A DNA stretch of 64,000 nucleotides from Diploscapter coronatus (Eukaryota > Nematoda > Chromadorea > Rhabditida > Rhabditidae), in the NCBI GenBank assembly GCA_964036155.1, contig OZ038422.1, positions 31,395,201 through 31,459,200 of the forward strand. Direction: 5' to 3'. The notes under the pieces were generated by a model. The model did not search any database. It was not told the origin of the DNA and was given only the letters and a program-made list of their open reading frames with translations. Position numbers and translations under genes: made by a program. This document shows positions 1 through 10,517 of this stretch, one piece after another; the stretch's first letter is position 1; each line of letters opens with the position of its first letter.

Positions 1-521
1 GCCTTTGAGGATCTTTTGCTCTGCACTCTCTTTCATTTTAACATTGGTTTCTTTTATAAAAAAAAAAAAAAAAGAATTTCTTAGCCTTATTATTCCCCAC
101 TAGGTTAGGGGTCGGCTACCCTCAGCCCGTAATGGGACAGTCGGCCTATCCTAGCCACACAGGACTAATGGCCCGGCCCGAGATCTTCCTGAGCAAAAAA
201 CAACAGCGAAATGTGATTCTCGTAAACCTGCTTGCGCTCTCTACCTGAATTTTACTTTACTCATTATCGACCACTTGCGGAAACCAATTCCTCGTTCGAT
301 TTTCCTAAAATTTCGTGAATTTTGACGATTATTTCGATTTTATACCTTCACGATATTCATAATCTCTACTCCTAAGCAGGACTATTCAAGGCTATGTAAA
401 GCTCTATGCCTCGAAACTCGTGGATTTTCGATCAAAAATTCCGAGAATTGATTTTTTTCGCTTCTTTTTTTCTGTTTGATCCTACAGAGTCAATTTTTCA
501 AAGGTTTTGCTGAGTGAAGCG
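1..521. other. Upstream non-coding stretch
   Basis: No convincing exon is visible. The first 180 bases hold a GC-richer block with ctaggttagggg- and cctagcc-like motifs of unknown nature, followed by AT-rich sequence. A good acceptor (cctacag, ending about 486) lies 35 nt before the first gene's start codon, so the end of this stretch is probably the 3' end of a 5'-UTR intron or a trans-splice site. Confidence 0.5.
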
Positions 522-3080
522 ATGTCAACCTATGGAATGACGGAGGAGGCGCACTTGCTGAGCCCGGGTCCGGATGAGCAGCAGCCGGAAGAAGTGGATG
601 GAGACCAGCACTACGAACAGCTCGTTCAGCCGCAGGACTATTACCTCGTAGAGCTGTTCAATCACAACGACGACGAGTACATGTGTTTCTGCTCCAATTT
701 CCATGTCACGGTAAGGAGAAAGCAACAAATTGGAAATAGATCGAAGTCAGATTTTTCAGGAAAGATCCTCATCTGCATTTCCATTTCTAATTCTTGAAGC
801 TATTTTGCTCACTCAAAAAATTCTCAAATTGATGTATTTCAGACTGGCGCGATAGTGCTCGGCGTGCTGTACATGATTCTGGCCTTGTCGAACCTGGCCA
901 AATCGACCATCGGTAGGAATTTAGGGTGCGACTCAAGTCCCCCTCGCCCCGCCCCAGTTTTTCTCTGAGTTCACACTATTTTCACCAAAGAAACTTGGGG
1001 GACGACTCGCACCCAGAATTTAGTATTCGGGAGGCAACGACACGCACTGAAAAGTGATTATTTTAAGATTATCATATTCGTGCTCAGCGCACTCGATTTT
1101 CATTTTTAGCGAAAACGTGCTCTAGAGCTTCTAGAATACCTGCAAATACAAGACCTCCTATATAGGAAATTGACTAGTGAGCATAGTAAACGCATTTCAT
1201 ATGCTTATAGGGGCAATCGAGGGTGTAATAGACTTCGAACATGAAGCTAGTTTTTATTCCAGAACAAGATACAAGGCTCAATTTAATCGAGACTTCTCGT
1301 TCTAAAATGATCAATATTCAAAACATAAATATGAGAAAGCACCCATGCATCTATCACCTAGAGAGTATAGAATAAGATAGAAAAGAATAGGGTAGGGTTT
1401 GGATAATGTGATGGCACATTTTTCTTACAATATCCGCTATATAAGGGAATCTTTTATTAAATGAAGTCTTGTAACTTGTTTTAGAATGCTCTGGAATGTA
1501 AATAAATATATTCAAATTCTACGCACTCGATTGCCCTACAATAACCACTTTTCAATGCATTTTGTTACCTTCCGAATACTAAAGTTCAGCCATCGTCTAC
1601 GAGCTGCAGCTTGACGACAAATTTTCCGAACCTGTCGGTCTGTCCATCAGTATCATCGTTGTAAGTTGCCTTTCAGGGATGTGCGAGTCTCCGAAAAGTA
1701 TTCTTTCTTGCTTTTCGGCTCCAATCGCTTTTTTCGCTTTCTTCATTTCTGTTTTAAACTAAACAAAAATTTAAGTATGCAAGAAAAGGGAGAAAGAGTG
1801 AGAGGTGCGCATGGTAAAGAGAAAAATCCTTAGAAATTTCTGCACCCCATTTTGCCTCCTTCCTCCTATTGTCTTGCAATGATAAAAAGTTATAGAAAAA
1901 TGACTTTTAAAGTTATATGAACATTCCCTGAAAGCGGGTATACTAAAATCGTTTATGTTTCCATCTTTCACAAGGTCTTATTTCAGTGGGTGGCGGAGTT
2001 GTGCAGCCTGGCGTGCATCTGCATCCTGTTTGTCGGCATTCGCACTCGAAAGTTCAACCTGTTTATTCCCTTCTTCGTTCTTGTCGTAAGTCGAGAATCA
2101 GCCAGATTTGGAGCTTTTCAACTACAATCACAGTTGCGGTTGTAAAAATCCAAATTTCATTTTCAGGGATTATTTCGAATATGTGAACAGCAAGAAATAA
2201 CCCTAATCAAACGGGACTTTCATTAAATTCTAATAGTCCCGAATTGCAGGGAGTCCACATGTTGTACACCTTCGTGATTATTGTCGTCGTTCTCTTCCAG
2301 CCTTCTTTCACTCTTGTGTACGGGTTTTTGTGCAGGATCATGCACGAAACGATGAATGATAAGGACATCCGTACGTTCTTAGATAATTTACTCAGACTTA
2401 GGGAACACTCGGGTCAGGATTAGAGAAGGGTTGCACTTCGTGATAATGGTGCCCATTTTCATTTGTTTTTCAAAAATAGCACAACTTTTGAACAAAGCAT
2501 TCGAAACGTACTGGGAGAAATCGCATAGGTGATTTTTCCTGTGTTTACGATTCTAAATAAATGGAATAAAGGCTTCGAGTTCATTGTTGCCAAACTATTT
2601 CAGCCTTGACTTTCCTTTTCTATTCTTGTTAATAATATACTTGGAGCCTGAAATGAATGAATACCCCGTTCGACTCATTATGTTTCAGAGCTCATGTTCG
2701 CACGTGACATGATTTTCGTCTACATCACCGCCCTGGGTATCGAGGTGTGGGTCTTCAATGTCGTTTACAGGTCTCGTCATCTTTATTCATTATTCAATTT
2801 TGAGGAGAAACTAAAAAAAGTTGTCTGGTTTTGTCGTTATCGACCTCCAAACTTGTTAAGTGTTACCAGGCTTGTAAACAAACTCGCATTCACGGATCGG
2901 GTGCAATTTTTAAAGATGAGGGTCGGGTGTGAGTGTAAAAATTAAAAGATGCGACTACACTACACTTTCAAACTTTTTCGACTTGAAAAAGTCGAATGTC
3001 TGCTTTGTTTCAGGTGCCTGAAGTACTTCTCTGACGTGGAGAATATGAGCTACCGCATGATAGCCATCGACTCGGTCTAG
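522..3080 (+). CDS. Small multi-pass membrane protein, function unknown
   Basis: The 232-residue model has seven exons: 522-710, 843-912, 1590-1660, 1987-2085, 2250-2370, 2689-2770 and 3014-3080. All have GT-AG junctions and the frame is maintained. The acidic N-terminal tail (about 60 residues, rich in E, D and Q) ends in a CFC motif. Four hydrophobic segments follow, starting with GAIVLGVLYMILALSNL at about residue 65, then two in exons 3-5 and one in exon 6 (FVYITALGIEVWVFNVVY). The C-terminal tail is short and ends IDSV. The size and four-span layout recall LAPTM-like and DUF7027-type nematode membrane proteins, but this is a resemblance by eye and no enzymatic motif is present. ATG 522 was chosen because it is the first ATG after the acceptor near 486. 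Intron 2 carries two small transposon-like elements. Confidence 0.75.
924..1015. mobile_element. 92-bp hairpin MITE in an intron
   Basis: The ends are inverted copies (gggtgcgactcaagtcccc against cttgggggacgactcgcaccc reversed), separated by a short loop. Direct repeats GAATTTA occur at 917-923 and 1016-1022, which looks like a target-site duplication. It lies just after the donor of intron 2 of the membrane-protein gene. There is no coding capacity. Confidence 0.6.
1023..1579. mobile_element. 557-bp non-autonomous TIR element
   Basis: About 40 bp at each end are inverted copies: gtattcgggaggcaacgaca at the left, and the reverse complement of the right end begins gtattcggaaggtaacaaaa, with further matches to gaaaagtgattatt. 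The element is bounded on each side by TA, which would fit a Tc1/mariner-type target. The motif cgcactcgatt recurs near both ends inside. It has no open frame. Its right end lies about 10 bp from the acceptor of intron 2, so it supplies much of that intron. Confidence 0.65.
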
Positions 3081-4593
3081 CGACTGGGCGATTGACGCAA
3101 TCGATGGAAAAGGGCTCCGCCACCCCATTCAAACTAGGAAACGAGGTCTCCTCAGCATTAGCTCAATCCATCATTTGATCCCCTTCAAATATCCCAATGT
3201 ACATGTTCACCTACTCGTTCTAAACGTTTATTTTTTATCAACTTTTTTTTTTGGAAAAACCATTCCCTAAAAACTGAATTTTCAAACAATACCTTTTTTT
3301 AATTAGCATTTGACCTTTCATAGTTTTCTACCTAAAACACTTATGCGAAAGTTTGATTTTATGAATATGTTTACCGCATCCTTTTTCACTTTATCCATAT
3401 TCGTTTTTCAAGTTCCCGGGTTAATTATCCAGTTTTACGGTTTTATGAGCTTTATCCTTTCGAAACGTCCTACATTTATTCTTGAAGAAATAAAAGCTAA
3501 GCAAATGAATGAGCGTGCAAAACGAATGAACAAAAACGAGCAATAATCGCATTCAATTTCCAAAACAACGACCGACATTTGCGTGATTGAGAACGATGCC
3601 AGCACTGCAACAAGATTACAGATGGGCGAATCCAAGGCCCAACCATAAAGCTCAAGACTGGTTTGTTTTCTCACTATTTCGCTGTTTTTTTTCAAATATA
3701 TCATTTGATGCAATTATTTCTTATTGGATAAAGTTTGGTTTTTTGTTCCTACTTTCAAATCATCCCAATCACAGATCGTTGAAATCGATAAAAATTGAAT
3801 TTTTAAGATTGTCAGAAAAGGTCAAAGTCAGTATTTCCAGGGGTTCGCCGATTTGACTAATTTTCACAGGGCTTACTCAGTTTTTCACTGATTCTGATGG
3901 TACAATTCGTTTTTTTTTGAAAAATACAAGTGGGCGGAGTTATGTTAATTTCAAGTTTCTACATACCCCATGGCAGAAAAATTCATCATTTCAGTATGCT
4001 GTGCGGAGGGACATGGTGAACAACTATCGTCGTCGGACCAACCCCGAAATAATTATTAAATGAGCTCCAGAATTTTCTGAAATGCGGCGGCCAATTATTG
4101 CAAAGTGCCGTTTGGACAGGAAATTTCAAAAGTTCATACTTCTCGGAAAGGAAAAATCTATTTTTATGATAGCCAGTGATTGCTTCGGTGATATTGTGGT
4201 ACCAACTCTGGAAAATATTGCATAGATTATGCAGAGGTTATTTCCCTGCTGCGCCCCCTGTTGCATAACTTCTGCACAATCTCTGCAATATTTTCCGAGA
4301 AAATGTAGAGGAGATCCAGCCGAGTCGTTTGATACTAAGGTTGAATTTTTCGGTGCAGTCGATTCTGAATTTTGTGAGCCTCGTTCTCAACTACACAGAG
4401 AGAAATGCCCCGTTCGGGCCGCGTCCAGGCCGAGTAGGCGCCGACACGGGCCCTACTCGGCACGAACGCGGCCCGAACGGGGGCATTTCTCTCTGTGAAG
4501 CTGCATTCGAACTACGCGGACTTAGCGCTATTATCGTTGCCTCGTTCAAAATCATCGCCTTGTTTACATTCTCATGGTTTTCCCCAGATTTTT
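3081..4593. other. Intergenic region before PLPBP
   Basis: This holds the 3' UTR of the membrane-protein gene, AT-rich sequence and the 104-bp GC-rich palindrome described separately. Short open frames occur around 3310-3546 and 3587-3660, but I could not join them into a recognisable protein. An acceptor (tccccag, ending 4587) lies 6 nt before the PLPBP start. Confidence 0.5.
4394..4497. repeat. 104-bp GC-rich near-perfect palindrome
   Basis: The left end cacagagagaaatgcccc is matched by the inverted right end ggggcatttctctctgtg. The arms continue through gttcgggccgcgt to a GC-rich centre with gagtagg/cctactc complementarity. It is far more GC-rich than its surroundings and lies about 100 bp upstream of the PLPBP start. 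It could be a foldback element (CACAG termini). No clear target-site duplication was seen. Confidence 0.75.
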
Positions 4594-6162
4594 ATGGTAA
4601 TTCGCCTGTCGCTAATTCGTTTTCTGAGCAAATCTGTGCGAATGGCGACTGCGGACGAAATCGAGGTCGTGCAGGGCAATTTGCGGCACGTGCTCGGGGA
4701 AATTCACGCAGCCTCCACTTCCAAGGGGACAAGGTTCGTCATTTCGTTTACTCTTTTTTTGTTAAACATTCTATAAGTCCTTTCCTTGCCAGATTTTTAA
4801 AGAAATCTATACTTTCCATATAGCTGATTTCCGAACTAACCTAACTTTGCAACAAATCTTCGATTTTCTTGCAAATCACTCATTTTCAGATGCCGTTTGG
4901 TGGCCGTTTCGAAGACGAAGTCAGTCGATTTGATAAAGGCCTGCTACGCGGTGGGACAGCGACATTTCGGGGAGAATTACGTGAATGAGTTGGAGCAGAA
5001 GTCGGAGGAGTTGGAGCAGGAATGTCCGGACATAAAATGGCACTACATCGGATCGATTCAGTCAAATAAGGTGCGCATTTTTCTCCTGATAAAGCATACT
5101 TTCACGAGTTCGTTTTTTCTCAAAGATTATTTCTCTGAAAGTAGTGAAGATACATTTCTTTGGTGGATCAAGATACAGTATCGAAGAAACATTTCCATGC
5201 AGGGTAGAATATTCTGCACTCCCAGTAATTCGGTTTTTCAACCTGTTATTTTGAAACTTTGCAGTAAATTGAGTGGTACACTTTCAACTGTCGAAATCGA
5301 CCTTGTCAACTCGGAAAGAAGATGAAACTTATTCTTTCAAAAAGGTTTTTTTCAAGCAATTTTGCAGATTCCGAAAATCTGCAACTCTCCGAATTTGTCG
5401 TGCGTCGAAACTCTGGAATCCGAAAAGCAGTGTGCTGCATTCGACAAGGCCATGGAGAAACGGAACCAGATCCTCGACGTTCTCATTCAAGTCAACACCA
5501 GCGACGAGGAGAACAAAGGAGGTGGGTTTGGTAGGAAAAAAGGGGTTCGAGTTGATCTTTCTGAAATTCCAAATAACGAAACTTTGGGTTGCCTCTTACT
5601 GGTTCGAAAGAAATACAATATGCAATCCATTTTTTTTACTTTCTCGAAAAATTATCTAATACCAAATGAAATAAAAGTCTGTTTTCAGGAATTCCTTCTT
5701 CTCGAGCTTGCGAGTTAGCTGAATTTGTACGAGAAAACTGCAAGAATCTTCGATTGGCTGGATTTATGACTATTGGGTCTATCGAGAATAGGTAGATTTT
5801 CATCCAATTTTACGATGGACATTGTTCATTTTCTAGCGAGATTTCTCAATTTTGAAAATACTACTCGTGGACGTTTGCATTTTTTTGTTGTTGAAAATTT
5901 GAAGTTGAATCGATACTTCAAAAGCATGAATTCATAATTTTCAAAGACGGTTTTTTTCTGTTTCAGTGAAAAAGTTCCGAATCCGGATTTCGACGTTTTG
6001 TTCAAAGTGCGAGAGGAATGGGCTGCCAAGACAGGACAATCTGCAGATTCATTGGAGTTGTCGATGGGGATGTCTGGCGACTACCTGACTGCAATGCAGC
6101 AGGGCAGCACGAGTGTGCGAGTTGGAAGTAAGATTTTCGGGCCTAGGATCTACAACAAGTAA
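4594..6162 (+). CDS. PLPBP: Pyridoxal 5'-phosphate homeostasis protein (YggS/PLPBP family)
   Basis: This is a PLP-binding alanine-racemase-fold protein without racemase activity that buffers PLP in the cytosol and mitochondria. The exons are 4594-4733, 4890-5070, 5368-5521, 5689-5791 and 5967-6162, giving 257 residues. Family motifs run in order: RLVAVSKTK with the PLP-binding lysine, [53 protein letters not shown] and VRVGSKIFG. Two in-frame ATGs are possible. ATG 4642 gives the core 241 residues. ATG 4594 adds a basic, hydrophobic leader ([16 protein letters not shown]) that looks like a mitochondrial presequence. I chose 4594 because an acceptor ends only 6 nt before it. FBXO7 follows on the same strand 424 bp downstream. 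Confidence 0.9.
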
Positions 6163-6447
6163 ACCATTTCCTTTCTTCATTGAAAAATATTTTGAAGATG
6201 AATTTCATTTTAGCATTTTTGTCTATTATTGAATTTTTCTCTAGAAAATTAGACTAGTCGATATATCTATTTTAATTAGGATTATTTGAGAAAAAGTTGA
6301 AAACTAGTTTATTTGATGAATTCCAACATGTTCAATAAATTTTTCTTCGAAAATTCTCTCGATTCTAGACTTTTACTGCTCAATTGTGACTTGCCATTTC
6401 ACTTATAGTCGTTGGAATATTTTATTTTTTATGATAGAGATTATGCA

Positions 6448-6453
6448 AATAAA
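6448..6453 (+). terminator. PLPBP polyadenylation signal
   Basis: AATAAA lies 286 nt after the PLPBP stop. It is followed by U-rich sequence and, about 120 nt later, by the acceptor of the next gene. Confidence 0.5.
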
Positions 6454-6570
6454 GCCCTGCAATAGTATTTATTCTTATTATTATTTTTTATAATAATCAC
6501 ATGGTTTAAATCCATGTTAATGTAAGATATTTTGATCTCTCATTTTCTTCCCCTTCTTTCAATTCGTTAG

Positions 6571-6578
6571 TTTTTCAG
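6571..6578 (+). promoter_or_regulatory. Probable trans-splice acceptor of FBXO7
   Basis: tttttcag ends 7 nt before the FBXO7 ATG. No upstream exon is evident between it and the PLPBP poly(A) signal. The signal-to-acceptor spacing of about 120 nt is like that within nematode operons. Confidence 0.45.
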
Positions 6579-6585
6579 AAAAAAA

Positions 6586-9500
6586 ATGAAGATTAGTGTG
6601 AAGAAACGCGGGACGGGCGATCTGTACACGTTCGAGGTGAATGCAGACGAGACTTTCAGCAACTTCAGGCCCCTTCTCGCGGAGATATTCGGATCTGAGT
6701 GAGCCAACTACAACTATTTTACTTAATTTTTAAGATTTTAAAGAAAAAATACCATTGTCGATGACAAAAAAAATCACAGAAAGTAAATTTTACTTATTTA
6801 TTTTGAAGGGCTTCTTTCCTGAAAATTTGCTCTCGAAAGTTGAAATTGGGCATTTCTCATTTTCTGATGACGAACTACTGAATCGAAAATAATGTAATAT
6901 GGACATTCGAACTCGCATCAAAGTCTTTTTCACGAAAATGATTTGAAGTGTCGATAAATTGACCCTTCCAGTTGATTGTTTATAGCCAGAGCTGAAAGAT
7001 TTATCAACAAGCTTTGTTCTCTTTCTTTGAAAGAGCGAGCAGATCTGTAAAAAATAAATAACTGCAACCGCGGTTACAGTGCAGCTCGGTTTCGGCTCGG
7101 AAGATTTGTTGTATGCATTTCATGCTAAAATTTCGAATCGTACGCTAGAAAAAATTCTATTTTGCGAATTTTGAAGCCAGAAACTCCATTTCTGAGCATT
7201 GAAAGTTTCAACTTCAATTCCGATTCAGAAATTTTCAAGAGCAAAACACCTGACAGCTCTGTCTGAGGTCCAAATAAAACTACCAAACCAACTGTCTATA
7301 TTCTGTCCTTAACCAACTGAATTTTCTCTAGCCGCTACAATTAGTTTGGGGGGTGATTAGTCTGCTACCAATTTCCCTATACGAAAAGAAAAAATATTAG
7401 AAAAAAGTTTCCTCTTCTACAATATCTTTTTTTTTTCAATTATTTCGACGTAATGCTGGGAGACACGAATCTGTCTGCGCAGGACAATTCTCAGACTCTG
7501 ACCCAGGTACTATTCATAAACTATTTAGATTTGGATCTAAAGTTAAATTTAATTCTGAATTATAATTTATAGAGATTTCTAAAGTCATAAATTCAAGAAT
7601 ATATTTAATTCTGTGCTAATTTCGACCATGACTGATTGCAGCTAGGCTTGGTGAATGGTGATCGTCTCATCTTATCGTCCTCTTCCGGCTCTGCCTCAGT
7701 CTCTTCCTCAACCCAGTCTGCTCAGTCCATCCGTTCTGTGACAGGCATTGGCTCGTCCTCTCAACCGTCTTCGTCTTCAGCCCATTCTCGATCGCGTTCT
7801 GCCAGCAGAGAAAGACAGCAGCAGAGAAGTAGCAGCACGATGTCTTCCAGTGAATTCAAAGCTGCAATCCTCGATGCTATCAGGAAGATCATGCAAAGAT
7901 TCAATTATTCGGTGAGGAAACGTCGTCAATTTTTAATAATAAAAACTGAGATATTGGCAGTGCAGAAAATCGCTCGCCGTAAAGATCCCAAAGTGAAGAG
8001 TAATTTGAAATGTGATAATTTGACCAAAAAATAACATTCAATTTTAGCGAGTTTTCCACTTGGTTCTGAACTTTTGAAAATTGAAGATAAAGGGCAAAAT
8101 AAAATGATTTTATTTTTCTTCAGCAATAAAGTGATATTTTAGGAGCAGAGCCTGAAGACAGGTAAAATGGAGAATCGTCTTGTGGCCGAGCTGGGATTCG
8201 AGTCGGACGAGAAAAGCAAAGTGCCCGGTGCAATGACAGGGTGCACCGTGGTTGCCTACATATTCGAGCCAGAGGTCAGAGCCACACTCACATCGTTCGT
8301 CATCGACAGTAAGCAACTTTAAACTTTTTTTGTTTTTAATCTTTTCTTCCCAAAATAATTATACCGAAAGTTTACACGTTTTCATACCATTTGCATGTAA
8401 TATAGCGAGTGAGTACAGATATGTCTATTTTAATTTGGAAAAATCTCAAAATGGTTAGAAAAGGCGCGCACGGAAATTTCCGTTCCAGTACCGTTTCCGA
8501 AAATCTCAAAACCCATTTTCGCACACCCCTCTGATGACTAGGAAAATTTCTAAAATATAAACTTCTGCTAAATCTGATTCGTGCTATTTCAGAGAACAGT
8601 CAACACCACATGGTGTCGACGTGGGAAGTGCGTCCGGACAACTGCATCGACCTCGTCTCGTCTGGACTCATCAGACTCACACTCGCTATGAGAGGTTGGA
8701 ATAACGAATTTAATTGAATCGTTTGAATTGAGAAGACATTACAAGATTTCTTTTCTCGTCACTTTGAAATTTCGATACTTAATTTTCGAAGTCTTCTCAT
8801 CTGAGACAACTTTTCATAAGAACTTTGCACTCGCTCTTGAATAAAACAATGGTTTGTTTGAGACCGCATCAATCTGGGTCTGATCATGGGAATGGCTCCA
8901 GTGCGCGACCGTCTGGTTCGCTACCTGACTCCGAAGGACTCAACTCGACTGGCTGCTGCCTCTCTGCTTCTCAGATACGTCATCACGCAGAAGGACACCG
9001 ATCAGAAGTACTGGAAGAAAATGGTCGCTAGGTAAAACTATTCTTCTAAATCAACTTCGTAAATTTTTATTCGTATTTGTTTTTTTTTGCTTTCGAGGCT
9101 TATTGTGACTATATGTCAGTTTTACGACGAAATATTATTTAGCGAAAACGAAAATTACTGAAACTTTTGACCTGTCCGGTCTTTCTTCGACTGAAAATAG
9201 CTTGGCATTTTTTCATTTTGGAATTCAAAATTTTCATTTCAATCTAGATTAAATGTTTATATTCCCATATAGCGTTAAGAAGATCTGATTTTTATTCCGA
9301 AGTCTTGATAATTTTAGAAGATATAATTATTTCCAGAGACTTCGGGCCCGGAATCCACCGTGAATTCGTATTCCAGAAGGAGATGACGAACTACATGATC
9401 TACAGCATGATGGCCAACAGACGACACAGACGCAGACCTGACGAACCCTATGTCGATAGACGCACTCACGCCAGACCGCACATTCCTGTTGATGTGATTC

Positions 9501-10517
9501 CTAGGTGAGAGAGCTTTCCAATTAATTTTTCGTATCCAAACTTGCAACTTTTTAAATCGTGATTCCCCGCATGAAAGAGATAGCGTGTTTATTGAAGGAG
9601 GGAAAGAGCATGTCGTCTTTTCGTTTCTTGGAAAGACATACTATTTCGTCCATGCGGACACCTGCAGGTTTGAAAATCGGCAATTTTGCTCATAACTTGG
9701 TAGATTGACAAAAATACGAGTTTAAAGAGAATTCACAGATCAGAGAGGCTTTTTGTAAACTTCATCCACTATTGTAACAAGGGTTGGGTAGGCCCTATGT
9801 TGTTTCCAAGTGATCAGGTCATCGAGTAGAGTGTTTGGGCAGTTTAATCTATTCAGCTCTACCCTACCCTAACCTAGTTCTATAGTTGGATAAAGTTTAC
9901 AAGAAGCCATCAGACGAGATCTTTCCTTGACTTCTTGTATAATTCACCGAAGATTACCACTACCAATTTGTAAAATTCACCAAACTTAGAGCTAGAAAAT
10001 TTAGTGAAAAGGAAAAAGTCTGGCGAATTATACGAGATGATTTTTTTTATTCAATGCTGCTATTCTTCGATTTTCTTTAGAAATGAAAAGGTTTTATGCT
10101 AAAAGTTCAAGTCTGGATTCTTTTTTTTTCGTATTCTTTAGAAATAAAACAGTATTTCTATTTTCTATGTGGATGATTTATAGAATTCCCCGCGACATTT
10201 CGCCCCCTGAAGTGAATCCGTTCGCGCCTCGCTTCCCCGACAACCCCGATCTGGAGCCGTTCCGTCCCGCTGCACCCGTCAACCCCTACAATCCGCTCAT
10301 CGATCCCAGCTTCGCCAACCGCAGACCCGGCAATCGCAGTCAGCCGGGACAGGATCCGGGCAGGGCCGATCTGGACCCGTTCAGCGACATCCACGGGGAG
10401 GGGCCTGGCGGAATGATGTTCCCGAATCCGAGATTCGGCGGCAGACGACCTGGCGATCCGAGGCAGATGGGCGGGGGAAGCGGCGGATTCTCCTTTGGCC
10501 AACACAGATTCTTCTGA
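6586..10517 (+). CDS. FBXO7: FBXO7/Nutcracker-like F-box protein
   Basis: This is a likely substrate-recognition subunit of an SCF ubiquitin ligase; FBXO7 relatives also bind the proteasome regulator PI31. The exons are 6586-6698, 7440-7506, 7642-7911, 8143-8308, 8593-8694, 8863-9031, 9337-9504 and 10184-10517, giving 462 residues. The domain order matches FBXO7. It starts with an N-terminal ubiquitin-like domain (MKISVKKRGTGDLYTFEV to LGLVNGDRLIL), then a Ser-rich linker and an FP domain (FKAAILDAIRKIM to IRLTLAMRD). An F-box-like helix set follows (MAPVRDRLVRYLTPKDS to KYWKKMVARDFG). The C-terminus is Pro/Gly/Arg-rich, with NPFAPRFPDNPDLEPF-type repeats and the ending FSFGQHRFF. Human FBXO7 is 522 residues. 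The exon 1-2 junction is abnormal: keeping frame needs an acceptor ending in CAA at 7439. PSMF1/PI31 itself is less likely because it lacks the UBL and F-box. Confidence 0.8.
9567..9657. mobile_element. 91-bp foldback element (family shared with 62010-62164)
   Basis: The arms begin ccgcatgaaagagatagcgtgt and end acatactatttcgtccatgcgg, which are inverted copies. The reverse complement of the right arm matches the left arm of the foldback at 62.0 kb (CGCATG, then ACGAAATAGTAT and TCTT). It lies in the last intron of FBXO7. Confidence 0.6.
9747..9908 (+). mobile_element. MITE copy A (162 bp, hAT-like)
   Basis: The left end ggctttttgtaaacttcatcc matches the inverted right end, ggcttcttgtaaactttatcc. 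The interior carries ggcccta and ccctaccctaacctagtt, shared with copies at 28.1 and 33.7 kb. Flanks ATCAGAGA and ATCAGACG look like a decayed 8-bp target duplication. It lies in the last intron of FBXO7. Confidence 0.7.

Noticed and set aside
3310..4063. Possible small gene from open frames at 3310-3546, 3587-3660 and a short segment at about 3995-4063
   Set aside because: The segments cannot be spliced into one frame with good junctions, and the product matches no family I know.
4329..4823. Open frame of 164 codons over the palindrome
   Set aside because: It runs through the 104-bp palindrome and into PLPBP exon 1 in the wrong frame, so it is a shadow.
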